From Acidobacteriota bacterium (GTDB taxonomy: Bacteria; Acidobacteriota; Terriglobia; Terriglobales; Acidobacteriaceae), in NCBI GenBank assembly GCA_018268915.1, contig JAFDVQ010000005.1, forward strand, positions 434,001 through 498,000: a stretch of 64,000 nt of DNA. The letters are read 5' to 3'. This document shows, one piece after another, positions 52,972 to 61,667 of this stretch. The position numbers and the translations under genes were made by a program. Position 1 is the stretch's first letter. Each line of letters starts with the position of its first letter. The notes beneath the pieces were generated by a model. It saw nothing but the letters and a program-made list of their open reading frames with translations, was not told the origin of the DNA and searched no databases.

Positions 52972-53341
52972 AATCCCTCACAGAATTCGGTCAATGCGCT
53001 GGTTCTAGATCGACAGAACCGCCAGCATTGTCGTCGCCGAATCCTCTTGCATCCAGGCTCGGCGATAATTCAAACCGGACCAGGGATACCTAATAAGCAA
53101 CCCTGATCAAAAGAGTTAGTTTCGCGGATGTAACGAATTAATTGGAAGTTCTCGACGAAGGACACGGAGCGCTAAAAGTGAAGTGCTTTGTTTTCTGATT
53201 CGGCCGCCTGATTGCTTGAACTCGGATTGATCTGAGCGCATGGTGCAGAAAAAGCCTCCTCGCACAGGTCCGGTGAGTCCAAAGACTAGCGACTCTGATC
53301 GCAACGAGACTTAAGCCCGAAGGACTACAATCGTTTTCGCT
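52972..53341. other. Divergent promoter region, no gene seen
   Basis: 370 bp between the DUF3300 and pruA starts. No frame longer than ~60 codons with coding character. No palindrome or known RNA found by eye. Confidence 0.4.
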
Positions 53342-54961
53342 ATGGCAACTGTGACCCTCCCTACTGAAATACAGCCACGCTCGCCAAAAGGCGAGTTTCG
53401 GAATGAGCCGTTTACCAATTTCAAAGACCACGAAACTGCGCGCCAGATGAAGGCGGCGCTGGAACATGTGGCAAGTCACCTGGGACACGAATACGACCTC
53501 ATCATCGGTGGACACCGCCTTAGGACCGAAGGCAAGATCAAGTCTGTTAATCCTGCCCGTCCTTCGCAGGTTGTTGGGGTTCATCAGAAGGCAGGAGCCG
53601 AGCACGCCGAGAAGGCGATGCAAGCGGCCCTGGAGGCTTTTGAGAGTTGGAGCCGGACCTCAGTCGAGACGCGGGCTTCGCTTCTGCTGAACGCAGCAGA
53701 GATTATTCGCAAACGCAAGCTGGAGTTTTGCGCGTGGCTGACCTATGAGGTCGGCAAGAACTGGGTGGAAGCCGACGCCGATGTTGGCGAGACGATCGAC
53801 TTTCTGGAGTTCTACGCACGCGAGGCACTCCGGCTAACGAAGTCGGAGACTCCGATCCAATTGCCAGGAGAGCACGATCAGCTGATGTACATACCGCTGG
53901 GAGTGGGTGCAGTGATTCCGCCATGGAACTTTCCGTTTGCGATCATGGCCGGCATGACGGTTGCCTCAATCGTAACGGGAAACACGGTGATCTTGAAGCC
54001 ATCGAGCGATTCGCCGACGATCGCGGCGAAGTTTATCGAGGTCTTGGAAGAGGCTGGACTGCCCGGTGGGGTTGTGAACTTCTGCCCGGGATCGGGCGCG
54101 AGCTTCGGGAACGCGGTTGTTGAACATCCGAGGACGCGGTTCATTGCGTTTACCGGTTCGCGGGATGTGGGCCTCGAGATTCACGAGCGCGCCGCCAAGC
54201 ACCGAAAGGGGCAGATCTGGATAAAGCGCACAATTCTGGAGATGGGCGGCAAGGATTCAACAGTCGTGATGGCTGACTCGGATCTGGATGCTGCCGTCGA
54301 TGGCGTTGTTGCGGCAGCATTCGGATTCAGTGGGCAGAAATGTTCGGCATGCTCACGGGCGATTGTTGATGCGCCTGTGTATGACGTCTTTGTTGAGCGA
54401 GTCCGCGAGAAAGTGGCCACTCTTGTAGTTGGTGATCCGGCGGTCAACTCGAACATGGGACCGGTGATCAACAAGGCCGCGATGGATTCGATTCTCAAGT
54501 ACATCGAGATTGGGAAGAAGGAAGGTCGTCTCGTGGCTGGTGGCAAAGCCGTTGAGAATCGCGACGGCGGATTCTTCATCGAGCCAACGGTGATCGCAGA
54601 TATCTCTCCGAATGCTGTGATTGCGCAAGAGGAGATTTTTGGGCCGGTGCTGGCAATCATCAAGGTAAACGGCTTCCAGGAAGCCCTTGGAGTAGCGAAC
54701 AATACCGAATACGGCCTGACGGGTGCTATCTACACGGGCTCTCGTGAAGCTCTCGATATTGCATCTCGTGATTACCACGTAGGCAATTTGTACCTGAACC
54801 GCAAGTGCACGGGAGCGATGGTGGGCGCACATCCGTTTGGCGGCTTTAATATGAGCGGAACGGATTCAAAAGCCGGAGGACCGGATTATCTGCTGCTATT
54901 CACTCAGGCGAAGAGTGTGGCGGAAAAGCTCGGGTCAGCTCCATCGCGGGTTGGAATCTAA
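53342..54961 (+). CDS. pruA: L-glutamate gamma-semialdehyde dehydrogenase
   Basis: A 539-residue NAD-dependent aldehyde dehydrogenase that completes proline catabolism by oxidising glutamate semialdehyde to glutamate. The catalytic pair is visible: ILEMGGKDSTVV (glutamate) and GFSGQKCSACSRAIV (cysteine), the latter loop characteristic of PruA/RocA-type enzymes. IPPWNFPFAIMAGMTVASIVTG is the NAD-binding start. It is monofunctional, unlike PutA fusions; a proline dehydrogenase gene is not in the window. ATG 53342 lacks a strong ribosome binding site. Confidence 0.92.
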   Translation: MATVTLPTEIQPRSPKGEFRNEPFTNFKDHETARQMKAALEHVASHLGHEYDLIIGGHRLRTEGKIKSVNPARPSQVVGVHQKAGAEHAEKAMQAALEAFESWSRTSVETRASLLLNAAEIIRKRKLEFCAWLTYEVGKNWVEADADVGETIDFLEFYAREALRLTKSETPIQLPGEHDQLMYIPLGVGAVIPPWNFPFAIMAGMTVASIVTGNTVILKPSSDSPTIAAKFIEVLEEAGLPGGVVNFCPGSGASFGNAVVEHPRTRFIAFTGSRDVGLEIHERAAKHRKGQIWIKRTILEMGGKDSTVVMADSDLDAAVDGVVAAAFGFSGQKCSACSRAIVDAPVYDVFVERVREKVATLVVGDPAVNSNMGPVINKAAMDSILKYIEIGKKEGRLVAGGKAVENRDGGFFIEPTVIADISPNAVIAQEEIFGPVLAIIKVNGFQEALGVANNTEYGLTGAIYTGSREALDIASRDYHVGNLYLNRKCTGAMVGAHPFGGFNMSGTDSKAGGPDYLLLFTQAKSVAEKLGSAPSRVGI

Positions 54962-54988
54962 ACACTTCTCGAATTTCATTGAGGGGAA

Positions 54989-55011
54989 GCGGCAGGAGAT
55001 CATCCTGCCGC
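54989..55011. terminator. Hairpin between convergent pruA and DUF309 genes
   Basis: GCGGCAGGA (54989-54997) and TCCTGCCGC (55003-55011) form a perfect 9-bp stem over a 5-nt loop. A weak T-rich GTTCGTGTTT follows on the plus strand. It overlaps the DUF309 stop codon. Confidence 0.55.
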
Positions 55012-55416
55012 GTTCGTGTTTCTAGATGGATCTCCGAGTGTCCCAAGTCGAGCGACAATCTCGAAGACGGGATATGCGGCTGGCAGTTCCCGGCTGTCAT
55101 GTTCGATTGAGTAAAGCCAAACTCGCGCTTCGTCCCGCAGTTTCGCCACATCGATGCCGCAGAAGTGGGCCGGGGATCTGTCGAGCCTTCGGATAGAGCG
55201 CGAAAGCAGCGACATCGCGCCAATGAGGTTGCCGCGGCGCAAGTGGTGAAAGGCTGCTGAAATCTGCACCAGAGATTGGAGGAAGCTCTTTTCGGGCTCA
55301 GCTAGCGTGAGCCAGACTGTCTCCCAATGCTCATGAGCCTCGAAGAACTTCTCTGTGCGATAGCAATGGAGGCCCTCAGCAAGGGGGCCGGTCGTCCAAT
55401 CGAAGTGTGTGGCCAT
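55000..55416 (-). CDS. DUF309-family protein
   Basis: A 138-residue cytosolic protein matching DUF309: YRTEKFFEAHEHWETVWL carries the conserved FEAHE-x-WE block, with LQSLVQISAAFHHLRRGNLIGA after it. The family is all-helical and of unknown function. ATG at 55416, directly after the terminator of the luxR-type gene, so it has its own promoter or reads through. Confidence 0.85.
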   Translation of the reverse strand: MATHFDWTTGPLAEGLHCYRTEKFFEAHEHWETVWLTLAEPEKSFLQSLVQISAAFHHLRRGNLIGAMSLLSRSIRRLDRSPAHFCGIDVAKLRDEARVWLYSIEHDSRELPAAYPVFEIVARLGTLGDPSRNTNAAG

Positions 55417-55417
55417 C

Positions 55418-55453
55418 AGAAAAGAGTAAGGCCGCTGACGAATCAGCGGCCTT
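55418..55453 (-). terminator. Terminator of the LuxR-type regulator gene
   Basis: An 11-bp perfect stem AAGGCCGCTGA/TCAGCGGCCTT over a 4-nt loop, followed on the minus strand by ACTCTTTTCT. Confidence 0.85.
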
Positions 55454-55469
55454 CGGAGTCAAGTGCGAA

Positions 55470-56177
55470 CTACGATTGGGCGAGTGCCGGAGAACTAGTA
55501 GCAACCGGCGCTGGAGCCTGCTGCATTTCGGCTTCAAGCTTGCTGCCCACTTCCGCCGCGGCCTGCGCAAGGACGCGATGGTGAATGGTGAAGAGCGCGA
55601 GTTCGAGACGATCGCTGACACCGGTCTTGTCGTAAATGGAGCGGAGGTAGTTCTTGATGACCTGCTCCGTAGTCTTGAGCCGCAGTGCGATTTCGCGGTT
55701 CTTGCAGCCCTGTACGATGAGGGCGACAATGCGCATCTCCTTGGGCGTGAGACGATCGCGAACGCGAGTGCCGACCATATCCTCTTCGGGCGAGTCTGGA
55801 AGCTGAAGCTGGGGAGGAGCCCAGGTATCGCCAGCGGCGACCCGACGAACGCACTCAACGAGCGCCTGGCCGGTAACATTCCGGAAAACTACACCCCGAA
55901 AGCCTTGCTGGAGATAGCTGGATGCGGCCTCGGTGTTTTCTGCGATGACGATGCCGCGGCTGTTCGAAGCTTCCAGCAGGGTGCGAAGACGAGCCATGTC
56001 GGGCCGCAGCGAGGCGGCAAAAACCACAATCGAGCCAGGGAAGGTCGTGATCGCATGCATCATGCGGTCAAGGTCAGTGCACTGGGCGATGATCCGAAGA
56101 TCTTCGTCCATTGCGAGGACCTTGGCTGTCCCCGCTCTGAAAATTGCTTGTGAATCCGCGAGAATGACTTTGTTCAT
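55470..56177 (-). CDS. LuxR-family regulator with atypical receiver domain
   Basis: A 235-residue protein with a receiver-like domain (1-115) and a NarL/LuxR helix-turn-helix (about 138-200; LTPKEMRIVALIVQGCKNREIALRLKTTEQ in outline). The N-terminus VILADSQAIFRAG keeps one acidic residue, but the phospho-acceptor position reads VVFAAS (Ala at 55), and the usual lysine is arginine (VVFRNVTG). It therefore probably works without aspartyl phosphorylation. The ATG at 56177 has GAGG 8 nt upstream. It is divergent from the receiver-reductase gene, with a 16-bp perfect palindrome in the gap, so it may regulate that cluster. Confidence 0.87.
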   Translation of the reverse strand: MNKVILADSQAIFRAGTAKVLAMDEDLRIIAQCTDLDRMMHAITTFPGSIVVFAASLRPDMARLRTLLEASNSRGIVIAENTEAASSYLQQGFRGVVFRNVTGQALVECVRRVAAGDTWAPPQLQLPDSPEEDMVGTRVRDRLTPKEMRIVALIVQGCKNREIALRLKTTEQVIKNYLRSIYDKTGVSDRLELALFTIHHRVLAQAAAEVGSKLEAEMQQAPAPVATSSPALAQS

Positions 56178-56612
56178 GTTTTGCGCCTCATCGCCTGTAG
56201 AACACTTCAACTGTGGGCCGAACCGGCTTCCCTCTCTCACGGGCCCGGGTGCTGCCAAACATTGGACGGTACTTCTTCTGCCTCGCTTCGGTTATCGGCA
56301 GCCGCCCAGAAAAGCTCGGGGAAAACTCCCACTAGGTGCAGTGGAAATCATACACAGGACTTTCGTCACTCTCTTTGCTCAAGGGTACCTGCACCTTAGT
56401 AATACCCCGCAATTTAGAGTACAGCCCAAGTGACGAATTCGTCACGGGGAAACCAGCGAGGCTGCCTCATCATCCTGTTTACCGATTTGGCACAGTATGG
56501 CTGTCGTGTGGTTTATTGAAAATAAGTTGCTATATGCGCCCAAGCGAGTGAAAGCGCTTTGATATGAACGGAAGCCGATGAAATTTGGCGAAAACGGTAG
56601 ACTTGGAAAATC
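56178..56612. other. Divergent regulatory region
   Basis: 435 bp without a convincing gene. The notable element is the palindrome at 56430-56445. An imperfect sigma-54-like sequence at 56488 was examined and not accepted. Confidence 0.45.
56430..56445. promoter_or_regulatory. Perfect 16-bp palindrome GTGACGAATTCGTCAC
   Basis: Exact two-fold symmetry over 16 bp, 183 bp before the receiver-reductase start and 253 bp before the luxR-type start. LuxR/NarL or CRP-like dimers bind sites of this size. I did not see another copy elsewhere in the window. Confidence 0.45.
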
Positions 56613-58265
56613 ATGGCGAGGCCGAATCTATTAGCAGTCGACGACGACGTGAGTGTCCTGGAAGCAGTAGTTCAAGACCTGCGTCGTCAGTACGGGGCAG
56701 ACTACCGAGTAATGCGAGCGGCAAGCGGACAGGCGGCTTTAGATACTCTTGGCCAACTGAAGGCTCGCGAAGAGCCCGTCGCGCTGCTATTGAGCGACCA
56801 GCGAATGCCGGGAATGCCGGGCGTAGAGTTTCTTGAGCGTGCCAGGGAGGTCTATCCCGAAGCAAAAAGGGTGCTCCTGACCGCCTACGCGGACACGGAG
56901 GCGGCTATCCAGGCGATCAATACCGCCCGGATTCATTACTACCTCAATAAACCATGGGATCCACCCGAGGAGAAGCTGTACCCGGTTCTGAACGATCTAC
57001 TCGATGACTGGAAGGCTGGTTACAGGCCGCCCTTTGAGGGACTTAGAGTCATAGGGAATCGATGGGCGCTGGCAGACTACAAGCTCCGTAACTTTCTTTC
57101 GCGGAACCATGTGCCATACCGATGGCTGGACGCGTCGATGTCAGAAGAGGCGCAAAAGCTATTGAGTGACCGGAAGCTGGGGACGGATCAGCTGCCTGTC
57201 GTGCTTTTTGGTGATGGAAGCGCCCTGTCGGAGGCCAACCAGGATGCGGTAGCAGCCAAAGTTGGATTGAGCACCCATGCGACGCAGGAGTTTTATGACA
57301 TGGTCGTCGTCGGCGCGGGTCCAGCGGGCCTGGCATCCGCAGTCTACGGGGCAAGCGAAGGGCTCAAGACGCTGGTAATAGAGCCGGAGGCGCCTGGCGG
57401 CCAAGCCGGATCGAGTTCGCGAATCGAGAACTATCTCGGATTCCCCTCAGGCATCACAGGTGCTGATTTGGGCCGCAGGGCACATATACAGGCATCGCGA
57501 TTCGGTGCGGAGTTTGTCACCCAGAGAGCCGTAGGTCTGCGGACCGACGGGCAATACCGCTTCATTCAGCTTGCGGATGGCCGGGAGGTCTCTTCTCACG
57601 TGGTTCTGCTGGCGCCTGGAGTGCAGTGGAGAAAGTTGGGAATACCAGGGTCCGACAGGCTTACAGGGCGCGGAATCTACTACGGGGCCGCTCTAGTAGA
57701 GGCTTCCTCCTGCAAGGATGAGGAAGTTTACGTCGTAGGTGGCGCGAATTCCGCGGGACAGGGAGCGTTGTACTTTGCGAAATATGCCCGAAAAGTCACG
57801 ATGCTGGTGCGCGGGAGCGGTCTGGTCGCAACCATGTCGAAATACTTAATCGATGAGATCGAGCGCACATCCAATATTTCAGTGGAAACGCATACCCAAG
57901 TAATCTCGTCAGAAGGGGAAGAACGACTAGAGACCTTGCGCTTGCGTGGGCCGAAAGGCGAGTATTGCGTAAACGCCAGCTCATTATTTGTGTTTATCGG
58001 TGCGGAGCCCGGAGTCGAGTGGCTTCCATCCAGCATTCTGCGCGATGAAAAGGGGTTTGTGCTGGCAGGACCAGATCTGAAGCAGGACGGCAAGTTGGTC
58101 TCGAGCTGGAAAGAGAATAGAGAACCATTTCTGCTGGAGACGAGTGTTCCAGGGGTGTTCGTTGCAGGCGACGTAAGGCATGGCTCGGTCAAGCGGGTCG
58201 CCTCAGCAGTGGGGGAGGGATCGATCGCAGTGCAGTTCGCGCATCAATACCTCGCAGGATTCTAG
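56613..58265 (+). CDS. Receiver domain fused to thioredoxin-reductase-like flavoprotein
   Basis: A 550-residue fusion. Residues 1-130 are a response-regulator receiver with intact phospho-acceptor D62 (LLLSDQRMPGMPG) and K113 (YYLNKPW). Residues ~145-215 are a thioredoxin/glutaredoxin-like domain without CxxC (LRNFLSRNHVPYRWLD, LPVVLFGD). Residues ~225-550 are a TrxR-type FAD/NADPH domain: VVVGAGPAGLASAVYG, GGQAGSSSRIENYLGFP, VYVVGGANSAGQGA and VFVAGDVRHGSVKRV. In place of the redox-active CATC there is GRGIYYGAALVEA, so it cannot reduce thioredoxin in the classic way. Its histidine kinase starts at the very next base. Receiver-TrxR fusions are annotated in other genomes; the output is unknown. 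Confidence 0.9.
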   Translation: MARPNLLAVDDDVSVLEAVVQDLRRQYGADYRVMRAASGQAALDTLGQLKAREEPVALLLSDQRMPGMPGVEFLERAREVYPEAKRVLLTAYADTEAAIQAINTARIHYYLNKPWDPPEEKLYPVLNDLLDDWKAGYRPPFEGLRVIGNRWALADYKLRNFLSRNHVPYRWLDASMSEEAQKLLSDRKLGTDQLPVVLFGDGSALSEANQDAVAAKVGLSTHATQEFYDMVVVGAGPAGLASAVYGASEGLKTLVIEPEAPGGQAGSSSRIENYLGFPSGITGADLGRRAHIQASRFGAEFVTQRAVGLRTDGQYRFIQLADGREVSSHVVLLAPGVQWRKLGIPGSDRLTGRGIYYGAALVEASSCKDEEVYVVGGANSAGQGALYFAKYARKVTMLVRGSGLVATMSKYLIDEIERTSNISVETHTQVISSEGEERLETLRLRGPKGEYCVNASSLFVFIGAEPGVEWLPSSILRDEKGFVLAGPDLKQDGKLVSSWKENREPFLLETSVPGVFVAGDVRHGSVKRVASAVGEGSIAVQFAHQYLAGF

Positions 58266-59768
58266 ATGGGGATAGAAACAGCAGAAATGAACGTGGCGGG
58301 ACAAAAATTCATCGTCGATGCAGTTCCCTTTCAGGAAATTGCAGGAGAGTTGACGAAGACTCGTCCGTTCTCATCGACTCCTGTAACTGCGCTGACGGGA
58401 ATCGACGACGTTGAGCGCGTGACCGCCAAAGCCGGCGCAACCCTTACCGAGCCGGGGAATCCCACGATGTACTATTGGCTCCTTCTCCATGGCAAGTGTC
58501 AGGCCGACCGCGTAGAGCCGGACGGATCGCGCAGCACTGTCGGGACAGCGCAGGATGGCGAAGGGTTTGGCGAGACCCCGTTTCTCACCGGCAAGACGCA
58601 CGCGGCTTTTCTGATCACGGCGGTAGAAGACTCAACGCTGGTGCGATTCACCGGCGATCAGTTTTGGCAACTGATGTCATGCTGTCCTGGCGCACGGAAG
58701 ATCGTCCTTTCAGACATGGCCGCACGGCTCTCCGCGTACCAGGCAGAAGCTCTGCATCGTGAAAAGCTCGTTTCTCTGGGAACGCTGGCGGCCGGACTGA
58801 TGCATGAATTGCACAATCCCGGGTCAGCGGCGAAGCGGGCGGCATCGCAATTGCGAGAAAACATGCTGAAGCTTCAGGATCTCAGTCTGCGATCCTCAAA
58901 AAAGCAAAAGAGCCCGGAACAGCTGGAATGCATGCACAGGCTGCTGAAGCACGCAGTGAAGGGCTGCCAATGCAAGGCAATGAGTTCTCTGGAGCAAGCT
59001 GACGCCGAGGAGAGACTGGGGGAATGGCTGCATGACTCTGGCGTTGAAAACGCGTTCACAATCGCACCTGCAATGGTAGCCATGGGTTTCGAGCAAGAGG
59101 AGCTTAAGTGCGCGCGGGAGTTCTTTGATGTTCAGAGCTTCTCGGACACATTGAACTGGCTTGGCGCGCTGGTCTCGAGCGTCTCGCTAGTTTGCTCCAT
59201 CGAGGAAAGCATCTCGCGGATCTCAGATCTGGCAATGGCTGTGAAGAAATTCGCGTATGACGATCGGTCGCCGCTCAAGGAACTGGATGTACATGACAGC
59301 CTGCAGAGCACGATCACGATTCTGGGGCATAAGCTGCGCGTGAAGCAGATCGCAGTGGAGAAAAAGTTCGAAGCGTCTCCCTCGGTGATTCATACCCGCG
59401 GGTCCGCACTGAGTCAGGTTTGGACAAACCTGATTGATAATGCGGCAGACGCTTCGCCGACGCAAGGAAATATCGAGATCGCGACCTGGACCGAGCCGGC
59501 GAGCGGTAAGGTCGATGATCCAGGATGGCTCGCAGTCAGTGTTACGGATCATGGCCCGGGCATTCCTTCCGACGTTCTGCCGAGGATCTTTGAAGCATTC
59601 TTCACGACGAAGCCGCAGGGATCGGGTACCGGCCTGGGGCTGGAGATTGTGCATCGTATCGTGACGCAAAAGTTTGGCGGCAAAATCGACGTGGAGTCGA
59701 AACCCGGCAACACAACATTTGAGGTTAGGCTGCCATTGACTGGAAATGGCACGAGCCCCGCGAATTAG
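58266..59768 (+). CDS. CAP-domain histidine kinase, cysteine-rich
   Basis: A 500-residue sensor kinase without membrane segments. Residues ~45-155 are a cyclic-nucleotide-binding (CAP/FNR-like) domain (MYYWLLLHGKCQADRVEPDG, EGFGETPFLTGKTHAAFLI). The phospho-acceptor is H180 in GLMHELHNPGSAAKRA, with a long ~110-residue insertion before the second helix, then the ATPase domain with N box NLIDNAADAS, DHGPGIPSDVL and GSGTGLGLEIVH. Eight cysteines (78, 139, 140, 222, 234, 236, 282, 310) lie in the N-terminal half and the insertion. It starts directly after the receiver-reductase stop codon and is surely its partner. Confidence 0.9.
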   Translation: MGIETAEMNVAGQKFIVDAVPFQEIAGELTKTRPFSSTPVTALTGIDDVERVTAKAGATLTEPGNPTMYYWLLLHGKCQADRVEPDGSRSTVGTAQDGEGFGETPFLTGKTHAAFLITAVEDSTLVRFTGDQFWQLMSCCPGARKIVLSDMAARLSAYQAEALHREKLVSLGTLAAGLMHELHNPGSAAKRAASQLRENMLKLQDLSLRSSKKQKSPEQLECMHRLLKHAVKGCQCKAMSSLEQADAEERLGEWLHDSGVENAFTIAPAMVAMGFEQEELKCAREFFDVQSFSDTLNWLGALVSSVSLVCSIEESISRISDLAMAVKKFAYDDRSPLKELDVHDSLQSTITILGHKLRVKQIAVEKKFEASPSVIHTRGSALSQVWTNLIDNAADASPTQGNIEIATWTEPASGKVDDPGWLAVSVTDHGPGIPSDVLPRIFEAFFTTKPQGSGTGLGLEIVHRIVTQKFGGKIDVESKPGNTTFEVRLPLTGNGTSPAN

Positions 59769-59879
59769 AATCAGTTTTTCTCAGTACTGGATCCGCTTGC
59801 TCTGAACCTGGACTTTAAATTTCTCCTATCTTTCCGCCTGCCAGTGCCCATGTGAATCAAGTTGCCTCTTGCCTCGCCG

Positions 59880-60779
59880 ATGAACGGAGTGGAAGGACTA
59901 GGTGTGGCTGAACGCCTCGAATTACTGGAATCTGCTTTGGATGCCTTTGCCGAGGCCGCTGCGGTGGTGGACCTCCATGGGCAACTAGCGTTCTGGAATC
60001 GTGCTGCAGAGATGCTGACTGGCTATCGTGCCGGCGAGGTCGTCGGCAAGCCCGTCCGTGATCTGCTGAATCAAATCGTCGCCGAAGGTGCAATGCGGCA
60101 GATACGGAGTATTCGCGGGGAAAGTTCAAAAGGCGGCATCGTCATTCGTATACGACACGCACTCGGGCACGATTTGCCAGTCATGGCGCAGGTAAGAACT
60201 CTTCGCGACGCCGTTGGTGCCAGGATCGGATCGGAGGCGATATTCCATCCAGCCGACAGCATCGACTCCTTACCGCATGGAGAGTCGGATGAAAATCTGA
60301 GGATCAGCCAAAGCCAGACGCAACTCGAAGACCGTCTCCTCCGTTTGCACGAAGATTTTGCCCGTGGCGGTTTGCCTTTGGGTGTTCTTTGGATCAGCGT
60401 GGACCAGGCTTTCGAAATGCGGCGATCGCGTGGCTCGAGCGCCTCCGAAGCAATGCTGGAAGCGATCGAACGGACACTGGCCAGTGGTCTCAAACCAACC
60501 GAGGAGATTGGACGCTGGGGTAACGACGACTATCTTGTCTTGTCACATGAGCGCAGTGCAGCAGCCCTTGCAAATCATGCACAAACACTCGCTGGGCTTG
60601 CCCGGACAGCGGAGTTTCGGTGGTGGGGAGATCGCATTTCTCTTACGGTAAGCATCGGCGCTGCTCAAGCCATCCATGGCGAGGAACTCTCCGCTCTACT
60701 AGAACGCGCACAGTCAGCGATGATCGCAAGCATTCACGCTGGCGGGAACCACATCTCGGCAGCACAGGAGAAGAGCTAG
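59880..60779 (+). CDS. PAS-GGDEF-like protein with degenerate active site
   Basis: A 299-residue protein. Residues ~10-110 are a PAS domain (VVDLHGQLAFWNRAAEMLTGY). Residues ~150-295 follow the GGDEF fold, but the signature reads GRWGNDDYLV, so both the glycine pair and the glutamate are changed and diguanylate cyclase activity is unlikely; it may bind GTP or c-di-GMP or act as a scaffold. The start is uncertain: ATG 59880 or GTG 59904, the latter with a better AAGGA. The stop codon touches the motA start. Confidence 0.82.
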   Translation: MNGVEGLGVAERLELLESALDAFAEAAAVVDLHGQLAFWNRAAEMLTGYRAGEVVGKPVRDLLNQIVAEGAMRQIRSIRGESSKGGIVIRIRHALGHDLPVMAQVRTLRDAVGARIGSEAIFHPADSIDSLPHGESDENLRISQSQTQLEDRLLRLHEDFARGGLPLGVLWISVDQAFEMRRSRGSSASEAMLEAIERTLASGLKPTEEIGRWGNDDYLVLSHERSAAALANHAQTLAGLARTAEFRWWGDRISLTVSIGAAQAIHGEELSALLERAQSAMIASIHAGGNHISAAQEKS

Positions 60780-61658
60780 ATGTTTGCCATCATCGGCATC
60801 GTGATCGTGTTCGGAGCGGTGGTCGGAGGCTTCTTGATGGAAAAGGGGCATCTGCCCGTTCTGGTCCAACCTGCCGAACTGCTGATTATCGGAGGTGCAT
60901 CGCTGGGCACGCTGCTGATCGCAAATCCCATGCACATCTTGAAAGGAATCATCGCAAGCCTCAAGGGTGTTCTAGCCGGCTCAAAACTGACCAAGCAGCG
61001 GTATCTGAACTTGCTGAAGATGATGTACATGTTTCTTAACAAGGTGCGCAAGGAAGGACTCCTGAGCGTCGAAAACGACGTCGAGAAGCCAAAGGAAAGT
61101 TCGGTCTTCAAGGCATTCCCAGATTTCCTCGGGGATCATCATGCGCTTGGTTTCGTGTGTGACACCCTGCGGATGGCCATTACTGGCGGCGTCGATCCCT
61201 TCGATATGGACCAGATGATGGAACTGGACATGGAGGTGCATCACCAGGAAGCGACGCAGCCAGTAAATGCTCTGACGACAGTTGCGGATGCACTTCCAGG
61301 ATTAGGAATCGTGGCAGCCGTACTTGGAGTTGTAATTACGATGGGAGCACTTGGTGGACCGCCAGAGGAGATTGGACACAAAGTAGCGGCGGCGCTGGTG
61401 GGGACATTTCTCGGAGTCCTGCTTTGCTACGGGTTAGTGGGACCGCTGAGCGCGAATATGGCCAAGTCTGCCGACGAACACAATGAGTATCTCCATGTGT
61501 TGCGCGTTCTGCTGCTGGCATTTCTGAAGGGGTCGGCCCCGATCATTGCGATCGAGATGGGAAGGCGCGCAATTCCTGCGCGCGTGCGGCCGACGTTCGA
61601 TGAGATGGAGAAATATTGCAAGCAACAGGGCGAAGGATCGGCAGCTAAAGCAGCCTAG
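60780..61658 (+). CDS. motA: Flagellar-motor stator subunit MotA
   Basis: A 292-residue MotA/TolQ/ExbB-family protein with four membrane segments; VVGGFLMEKGHLPVLVQPAEL opens it, and ALPGLGIVAAVLGVVITMGAL contains the conserved proline near the proton path. A cytosolic loop (about 75-160) lies between segments 2 and 3. Together with MotB it makes the proton-driven stator. The ATG directly follows the PAS-GGDEF-like stop, with GGAG 9 nt upstream inside that gene. No flagellin, hook or chemotaxis genes are in the window. Confidence 0.93.
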   Translation: MFAIIGIVIVFGAVVGGFLMEKGHLPVLVQPAELLIIGGASLGTLLIANPMHILKGIIASLKGVLAGSKLTKQRYLNLLKMMYMFLNKVRKEGLLSVENDVEKPKESSVFKAFPDFLGDHHALGFVCDTLRMAITGGVDPFDMDQMMELDMEVHHQEATQPVNALTTVADALPGLGIVAAVLGVVITMGALGGPPEEIGHKVAAALVGTFLGVLLCYGLVGPLSANMAKSADEHNEYLHVLRVLLLAFLKGSAPIIAIEMGRRAIPARVRPTFDEMEKYCKQQGEGSAAKAA

Positions 61659-61667
61659 GGACGCGAG

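Noticed and set aside
56488..56503. Sigma-54-like TGGCAC-N5 sequence in the luxR/redox gap
   Set aside because: The -12 part reads GGCT instead of TTGC and the GC is one base out of register.
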